From Paulinella micropora (taxonomy: Eukaryota > Cercozoa > Imbricatea > Euglyphida): a DNA stretch of 54,093 bases. This document shows, in pieces, positions 47,510 to 54,093 of this stretch (position 1 is its first letter; each line of letters opens with the position of its first letter). Both the position numbers and the translations under genes were made by a program. A model generated the notes under the pieces. That model ran no database searches. It saw only the letters and a list, made by a program, of their open reading frames with translations, and was not told the origin of the DNA. The stretch is from assembly GCA_009731375.1 (NCBI GenBank), contig BJOX01000208.1, forward strand, positions 740,853-794,945, in the 5' to 3' direction.

Positions 47510-48852
47510 AGACAAGACTCAATAGGACAATAACTATGACAGTGATGAGGAGTGCCAACTGGGCAAGCTTGAGAACAATCAGGGGGACAGATATGAGACA
47601 TATACAACGAAGAAGCAGATAAAGAGGCATCAACAATGCCAGCGCGCCGCTGAGCCATGAGGTCCCATTGCGCATCGGTGAGGCGATAGAGATGGTCTAT
47701 AGGAGGACAAGTAAGTGGAATAGACGCCTCGCCGCCTTGACACCTAATCCGAACACAGTAACGCAGAGGAGCAGAGGAGTCAATAGATGCGAGCCAATCG
47801 AAGTGCCTAACGCGGTTAAGAAGAGAGGCGAAACACTTCTGAAGATGAGCATCATGTTTGGAGCGGCCCCTAAGTTGAGTGAATTCCGAAAGGTAAGGAG
47901 AGGAGATATCAGAATAATGATAAAGAAACTGAGAGAAGGAGATAGGATCAGAGACATCGTCAAGAGGAGAGCACATGGGGAGCACCTTATCTAAGGGGAT
48001 GGGAAGAGAATGAGAAGTTGAGTGAATTCCGAAAGGTAAGGAGAGGAGATATCAGAATAATGATAAAGAAACTGAGAGGAGATAGGATCAGAGACATCAT
48101 CAAGAGGAGAGCACATGGGGAGCACCTTATCTAAGGGGATGGGAAGAGAAGAGGAATTAGAATGAGAAGTAGTGGGGAAAGCACGCTGTAAGAAACGCAG
48201 CCTATCAATCGTTGGAGCAATCTCTAATAACATAGGGTGAGTAGGATCTTCAAGGTCTAGATCAAGGTCAGGAGGGAGGTCAATAGAAGGGAGATAGTCA
48301 GGAGCAGCCATCTGTAGAATAAGGAGAATACGGGGCAGGGACTGAGAGATAGATGCAGCATAAGCAATAGGAGCAAGCATGGGAAGATCAGGAAGCTTGA
48401 ATCCACCTACACGACACTGAAGAAAAAGCTGAAACGACACAGCACGGCGAAGATAAGAAGGAAGGGAGTCAAAAGCTGCAGGACAAATACCAAAGCAGTT
48501 AAGAGCGGAGCGAAAAAGGCGCTGATGGAATCTGTCAAGAATAGGAAGAAGAATAGCAGGAGGAGTAATACGAAGGGTATGCATCAGGTAGGACGGAAGG
48601 GTAGAAGAGAGGATATGGTAGGAAATCTGATGAGAAACATCAGGAGACGAAAGGGCATCAAAGACAGCATCAATACGAGAGAAAGCCTTAACAATAACAG
48701 CATCAGCCATAGAGGAACGCCATTGCTCATCATTGTAGTTACCAATGACACCACCTAACAATTTACAAAAGCCAATATCAATCGATTTGTTATGCTCAGC
48801 AGCAAAGTCAACAAGTTCATGAGGAGGATCAGAACGAGAGGGCCAGACGATA
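47510..48852 (-). pseudogene. LINE polyprotein: region after the reverse transcriptase
   Basis: Minus strand from 48852: IIVWPSRSDPPHELVDFAAE, DIGFCKLLGGVIGN, then about 230 residues (LPSYLMHTLRITPPAILLPI, GGFKLPDLPMLAPIAYAAS). KLLGG.IG and the helical stretch after it are typical of the thumb/connector after the YADD motif of LINE RTs; the RT core itself is missing. A tandem duplication of about 140 bp (47873-48012 and 48013-48150) breaks the frame. It continues to a Cys-rich motif (CPPDCSQACPVGTPHHC). Truncated at 48853 by a retroposon end. Confidence 0.7.
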
Positions 48853-48854
48853 AT

Positions 48855-49640
48855 TTTTTTTAATAATTTTTTTTACAGTAAGCAAGGTTTGATGAGAAAA
48901 AGGCGAAAGAAAAATGAAGAAGAGCTTAATTCAAATGAATTCTGGTTCCAAGGAACGACAGTACAAGCTCATAAGGAAATCTGGAACTAAGGTTCAACAG
49001 AAAGCTCCTGGAAAGAGTAATATAGAAGGGGCAAGAAAGAGGAAAAAGATAGAAAGAAAGAAAGAAAGGAAAAAGGAATAAAGAAAAAGCGAGGAAAAGA
49101 AGACAGAATAACAAAAACAGTAAAGAAGGAAAACAGGAAAAAAACAAAAGAGAAAAGGAATAAAGAACAAGACAAACAAAAGAAACAAGCAAACAACCAG
49201 AACAAAAGAGACAAAAACAAAACAAAAAACAAAACAAAAAACAAAACAAAAAACAAAACAAAAAACAAAACAAAAAAGACAACAAAAGAGGCAGCAACAA
49301 GCACAAAAAAGAAAAACAAACTAACAAGCACAATGCCAGACAGTAGCAGGGGAGACGATACTGAACTAGAAGGTAAGAATGGAAAGCGCCAGAGAAGGTA
49401 AGACGTAACAAGCATGGGCGCAAGTGAGATCAATTGACAGTCAGTGAGACAGCCCTTAAGGAAACTGCAGCACCTAACGCAATTCACTCGCACCCGGAGG
49501 CTATCGTAGCCAGGAGGGTGGTGCAGAGCGTAGTAAGGCTCGACGTGGCGTACTCGCGACGCGGTTATGCAGAGTGATGCAATATCCATAAGGACAGGCC
49601 CAAGCCTGGCAACCTCACAGACATGCAGCCTCAAGCAAGT
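48855..49640 (-). mobile_element. Retroposon copy 2 (minus strand)
   Basis: Nearly the same as 42960-43735: T-rich start, cagtaagcaaggtttgatga, A-rich middle with (AAAACA)n, body to gacatgcagcctcaagcaag. It interrupts the LINE fragment at 48853. A small deletion near 49516 distinguishes it from copy 1. Confidence 0.8.
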
Positions 49641-50640
49641 CTTTTTTTTTTATTTATTTTTTTTATTACAATAAGCAAGGTTTAATGAGAAAGAGACGAG
49701 AGAAAAATAAAGAAGAGCTTAATTCAAAAGTTTTTTTTTAACACTAACAAGGTTTAATTTTTTAAAACAGTAAGCAAGGTTCAATGAGAAAGAGACGATA
49801 GAAAAAAGAAGAGCTTAATTCAAAAGAACTCTGGTTCCAAGGAACAACAGTACAAGCTCATAAGGAAATCTGGAACTCAGGTTCAACAGAAAGATCCTGG
49901 AAAGAATAATATTGAATGGAAAAGAAAGATAAAAAAAATAGAAACAAAGAAAGGAACAAAGAGATAAAGAAAAACAAAGAAAAGAAAAGAAAACGAACAA
50001 ACAAAAAACAGCAATGAAAGAATAAAGCAAAAAACAAAAGAGAATAGGAACAAAAAAAGAAACAAAAGAAACAAACACAAAAGCGAAACAAAAGAAAGAA
50101 AAACAAAACAAAAAGACAAGAAAGATGCAGCCACAAACACTAAAAGCAAGCAAAAACAAACAAACACAAGGCCAGACAGTGGCAAGGGAGACGATTCTGA
50201 TTTTTTTTTTAATTTTTTTTATTTATTTTTTATTAATAATTACCGTAAGCAAGGTTTAATGAGAAAGAGACGATAGAAGTAAGAAGATCTTAATTTTTTT
50301 TTTTACAGTAAGCAAGGTTTAATGAGAAAGAGACTATAGAAAAAAGAATAGCTTAATTCAAAAGAATTCTGGTTCCAAGGAACAACAGTACAAGCTCATA
50401 AGGAAATCTGGATTTTTTTTAAAAATATTTTTTTAAATTTCAGTAAGCAAGTTTTAATGAGAAAGAGACGAGAGAAAAATAAAGAAGAGCTTAATTCAAA
50501 AGAATTCTGGTTCGAAGGAACAACAGTACAAGCTAATAAGGAAATCTGGAACTAAGGTTCAACAGAAAGATCCTGGAAAGAGTAATATGGAGGGGAAAAG
50601 AAAGAGAGAAAAAGATAGAAAGAAAGGAACAAAGAAAAAA
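49641..50640 (-). mobile_element. Stack of five or more truncated retroposon 3' ends
   Basis: The motif a.taagcaaggtt.aatgag preceded by T-rich sequence occurs at 49671, 49738 (damaged), 49767, 50243, 50306 and 50440. Each is followed by a different length of the same element (about 65 bp to 400 bp) before the next T-run begins. All are on the minus strand. Confidence 0.8.
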
Positions 50641-50803
50641 AAAAGAATTCTTTTGAATTAAGCTCTTCTTTATTTTTATCTCGTCTCTTACTCATTAAAC
50701 CTCGCGTACTATTAATAAATAAATAATAAAAAAATTTTAAAAAAAAAACAACAAAAAACTCTTCTTTTTTCTATCGTCTCTTTCTCATTAAACCTTGCTT
50801 ACT

Positions 50804-50805
<2 letters not shown>
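50640..50805 (+). mobile_element. Two retroposon 3' ends in opposite orientation
   Basis: gaattaagctcttctttatt...ctcattaaacctcgcgtac and cttcttttttctatcgtctc...ctcattaaaccttgcttact, each followed by an A-rich tail ((AATAA)n, (AAT)n). They face the stack at 49.6-50.6 kb, forming an inverted repeat. Confidence 0.75.
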
Positions 50806-51770
<965 letters not shown>

Positions 51771-52059
51771 AGAAACTCCACAAGCCACAAGCATAAACAT
51801 AAAGTAGAGCCATGCCAGAACAAGCCCAAACCTAACAGGCAGCAGCAGATAAGAAAAACGAAAAAGAAAATGAAAACAAAAGGGGAAAAGAATGAAAAAG
51901 AAATAAAGATAGTAATACTATATCTGAGGCGTACTGATGCAGCTAATGGCATATCCTCAACGGACATACGCCTCCAATACCCTTGTTCGAGGTCCTCCAC
52001 CCCCCCGTGTCAGTCTAAAGATAGTAATAGTAACAATAATAGTAATGATAATAGTAATG

Positions 52060-52112
<53 letters not shown>

Positions 52113-52163
52113 TGATAATAATAATAATAGTAATTAATCATGGTAATAATAATAGTAATAATA

Positions 52164-52220
<57 letters not shown>

Positions 52221-52451
52221 GTAATAAAGATAAAATTAATAATAATAATAATAATAATAATAATTTTAGTAACTTCTTCTTCTTCTTCTTCTTCTCTTCT
52301 TCTTCTTCTTCTTCTTCTTCTTCTTCTTCTTCTTCTTCTTCTTCTTCTTCTTCTTCTTCTTCTTCTTCTTCTTCTTCTTCTTCTTCTTCGTCTCCTTCTC
52401 CCTCTCCTTCTCCTTCTCCTTCTTCTTCTTCTTCTTCTCCTATTAATATTG

Positions 52452-52493
<42 letters not shown>

Positions 52494-52500
52494 GTAAAAC
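51771..52500 (-). repeat. Dispersed-element end, (AAT)n and (TTC)n
   Basis: Repeats the 43738-44240 unit (ctgaggcgtactgatgcagc to ccccccgtgtcagtct), then (AAT)n with AGT variants and (TTC)n at 52275-52440. Confidence 0.85.
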
Positions 52501-52529
52501 ATATATATGGTAAGGGTAAGAATACATGG

Positions 52530-52960
52530 TCAGAGAGAAGGAGAAGGGGATCCAAATTAGAATGAAATATTAACTGTGTCCTTAAGTTAATATCTCATCA
52601 ATTTGGGTATTAAAAATAACTATTAAAAAAAAAAAAAGAGGGGATGAATAAATAAAATAATTAAATAATACATGAAAAAAAATATAAATAAATATATATA
52701 AATATAAAGATAAAGATATGAAAGGAGGGAAAAAGAGAGAGAACCTTGCTTACGGTAAAAGGGGAGAGAGAGAGAGAGAAGAAGAAGGAAAAAACATGTG
52801 AAGAGATGAACTCTCTCATCATTTCACTTCAAGATCTCTAGATTGGCGAACAGTGTGGGACTCGGGTTCATTTTCCGCAAAAAGAAAACCCCATACCTCA
52901 CTAAACGAAAACGGGCCCTATAAAAGCTCCCAGTGGGAGAATTTATTATTATTATTATTA
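52530..52960 (+). repeat. Palindromic element (inverted) and dispersed repeat copy 2
   Basis: 52530-52610 is the inverted copy of the 44.5-kb palindrome. 52742-52940 is the second copy of the 45.27-kb repeat. They have the same spacing relation as at 44.5-45.5 kb but the palindrome is flipped. Confidence 0.7.
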
Positions 52961-53230
52961 TTATTATTACAGTAAGCAAGGTTTAATGTGAATTTTTTTT
53001 GTTGTTTTTTTTTTTTTGTTTTTGGGCACTCAACGAACGAGATGCATCCAGTGATGAATCATCGTGTTTGTGACCGCTCGAGAACACTTGGCAGGGGCTA
53101 GGGCTCCTTGTTTTGATCGTCTTGGGTTGCCACGCAAACCCTTTTGAGTAAGCTGTTTTCAACAAGAGCTGAGCTGTTTTCAACGTGAGCTTGGAAGCTC
53201 ATCACAGTGATCACACACAGTTGGCGTATT
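52961..53230. other. Retroposon 3' end and unique sequence
   Basis: acagtaagcaaggtttaatg at 52970 is another retroposon 3' end (minus strand). 53030-53225 is unique with no recognised gene, containing a direct repeat gagctgttttcaac/aagctgttttcaac. Confidence 0.6.
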
Positions 53231-53234
53231 ATTG

Positions 53235-53400
53235 CCATGTGTGTGTGTGTGTGTGTGTGCGTGCGTGCGTGCGGGCGGGCGGGCGTGCGCGCGCGCGCGC
53301 GCGTTTGTGTGTGTGTGTGTGTGTGTGTCTGTTTCTGTTTGTGTGTGTGTGTGTGTCTGTGTCTGTTTGTGTGTGTGTGTGTGTCTGTGTGTGTTGTATT
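53235..53400 (+). repeat. (TG)n/(CG)n alternating purine-pyrimidine tract
   Basis: (TG)n, GTGC, GGGC, then (CG)n of about 16 bp and more (TG)n. It is a strong candidate for left-handed DNA. Confidence 0.9.
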
Positions 53401-53509
53401 GCGTATGTGCAATGAAACTACGATACCGAAAACAAAAACTACGTACACACATGCATTTTTACATGTAGGTGTGTGCACCAAATATCGTTCTAGGACGAAA
53501 TCAATGGGT

Positions 53510-53546
53510 ACGCACACACAACACACCACACATACACACACACACA

Positions 53547-53581
<35 letters not shown>

Positions 53582-53619
53582 GTACATACATACATACATA
53601 CATACATACACTAACACAC

Positions 53620-53655
<36 letters not shown>

Positions 53656-53708
53656 CACAACACAACGCAACACAACACAACACACACACACACACACACA
53701 CACACACA
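53510..53708 (+). repeat. (CA)n and (CATA)n tract
   Basis: CA, CATA and ACACA units lead into a unique stretch of about 100 bp (53709-53811) before the coiled-coil exon. Confidence 0.95.
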
Positions 53709-53811
53709 TTTTCTCTTCTAACCGCCCCACAGTGTCTCCTCTTGTTCGTCTGTCCACATGATTCTTCCACTCTCCTCCCGCCTCCATCACCGTGCGCGTG
53801 CACGTGCGTAG

Positions 53812-53970
53812 AGGGCATCGTAGAGAACTTGGTAAGTGAAGTCAAGCGTCTGGGATGCAAGGTGGAGGAGCTCAAGACACAGCAAGCAGAGCTGCTCGCC
53901 AAACTGACGGCTCAAATGGAGCAGCTGATGGTGGAAGTGAAGCGCAACTCAAGTGGCGAGCCCCGACAGC
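53812..53970 (+). CDS. Coiled-coil exon (orphan)
   Basis: Acceptor cgtgcgtAG and donor GTATGT bound 159 nt. It reads GIVENLVSEVKRLGCKVEEL, then KTQQAELLAKLTAQMEQLMV and EVKRNSSGEPRQ. Hydrophobic residues recur at heptad spacing, so a dimerising coiled coil is likely. The start phase (two bases of a codon) does not match exon Z, so either intermediate exons are missing or it belongs to another gene. It resembles region 1 in style: a short exon between CA-type repeats with a tight GTATGT donor. Confidence 0.6.
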
Positions 53971-54093
53971 GTATGTATCGATTTACGTCGTCGTATGCAT
54001 GCATTTAGTATGTAGAATGTTTGATTGTAATCGTGTTCTTGGCAAGGTTATGTGCTGTTAATAATTATGTATATACATGATAATATCTAGAGA

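Overview
This is eukaryotic nuclear DNA: it has GT-AG introns, LTR and non-LTR retrotransposons, a tRNA-derived SINE and very heavy microsatellite content. The host cannot be named from the sequence. A repeat-rich protist or alga is the best guess, because a plant-type (CONSTANS-like) B-box sits beside Ty3/gypsy, Ty1/copia and endonuclease-bearing LINE remnants. Eleven N-runs mark scaffold joins. Two 10-N joins carry the same sequence on both sides (about 380 bp at 22.4-23.2 kb and exactly 1,308 bp at 38.9-41.5 kb), so they look like unmerged contig overlaps.

Region 1 (0.5-23.7 kb, + strand) is one hidden gene of at least 25 short exons (32-435 nt, about 930 residues), open at its 5' end. The introns are almost pure tri- to heptanucleotide repeats, so ordinary ORF finding sees only repeat peptides. 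Exons were placed by acceptor and donor sites, and the reading phase agrees at every junction that could be tested (one junction is lost in an assembly gap). In order the product has a PH domain (four exons), a basic linker, a B-box zinc finger (three exons), an RPQTPPS-repeat segment, a second Cys/His segment, poly-Ser and Pro-rich segments, acidic short motifs, a 145-residue Pro/Ser exon, a basic nuclear-localisation-like exon and short terminal exons. A lipid- or protein-binding adaptor or nuclear regulator is an inference.

The most unusual thing in the window is what surrounds those exons. Most are accompanied by arrays of partial copies. Copies of the 5' half (acceptor plus exon start) lie upstream with the upstream intron repeat. 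Copies of the 3' half (exon end plus donor) lie downstream with the downstream intron repeat. Only one copy is complete: the last in 5'-half arrays and the first in 3'-half arrays. About 16 exons follow this rule, with up to 12-14 copies. Breakpoints often fall where the exon resembles the flanking microsatellite.

Region 2 (23.7-38.7 kb) is transposon-derived. It has a foldback element, a full-length but decayed Ty3/gypsy element with two roughly 615-bp LTRs (25.27-33.78 kb; no recognisable RT core), a Ty1/copia RNase H remnant (- strand, 35.8-36.3 kb), and the 3' end of a second gypsy relative (36.25 kb onward).

Region 3 (38.7-41.9 kb, - strand) is an ankyrin-repeat gene with about 13 repeats, a 4-bp frameshift and the false contig duplication.

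Region 4 (42-53 kb) is a retroposon graveyard. It has the C-terminal half of a LINE with a Cys/His finger and PD-(D/E)XK-like endonuclease (45.65-48.85 kb, -), at least ten copies of one retroposon 3' end (several stacked), a tRNA-derived SINE (50.8-51.08 kb, -), small palindromic elements and long (AAT)n, (GAA)n and (AGT)n tracts. Region 5 (53.2-54.1 kb) holds a Z-DNA-type tract and one coiled-coil exon on the + strand.
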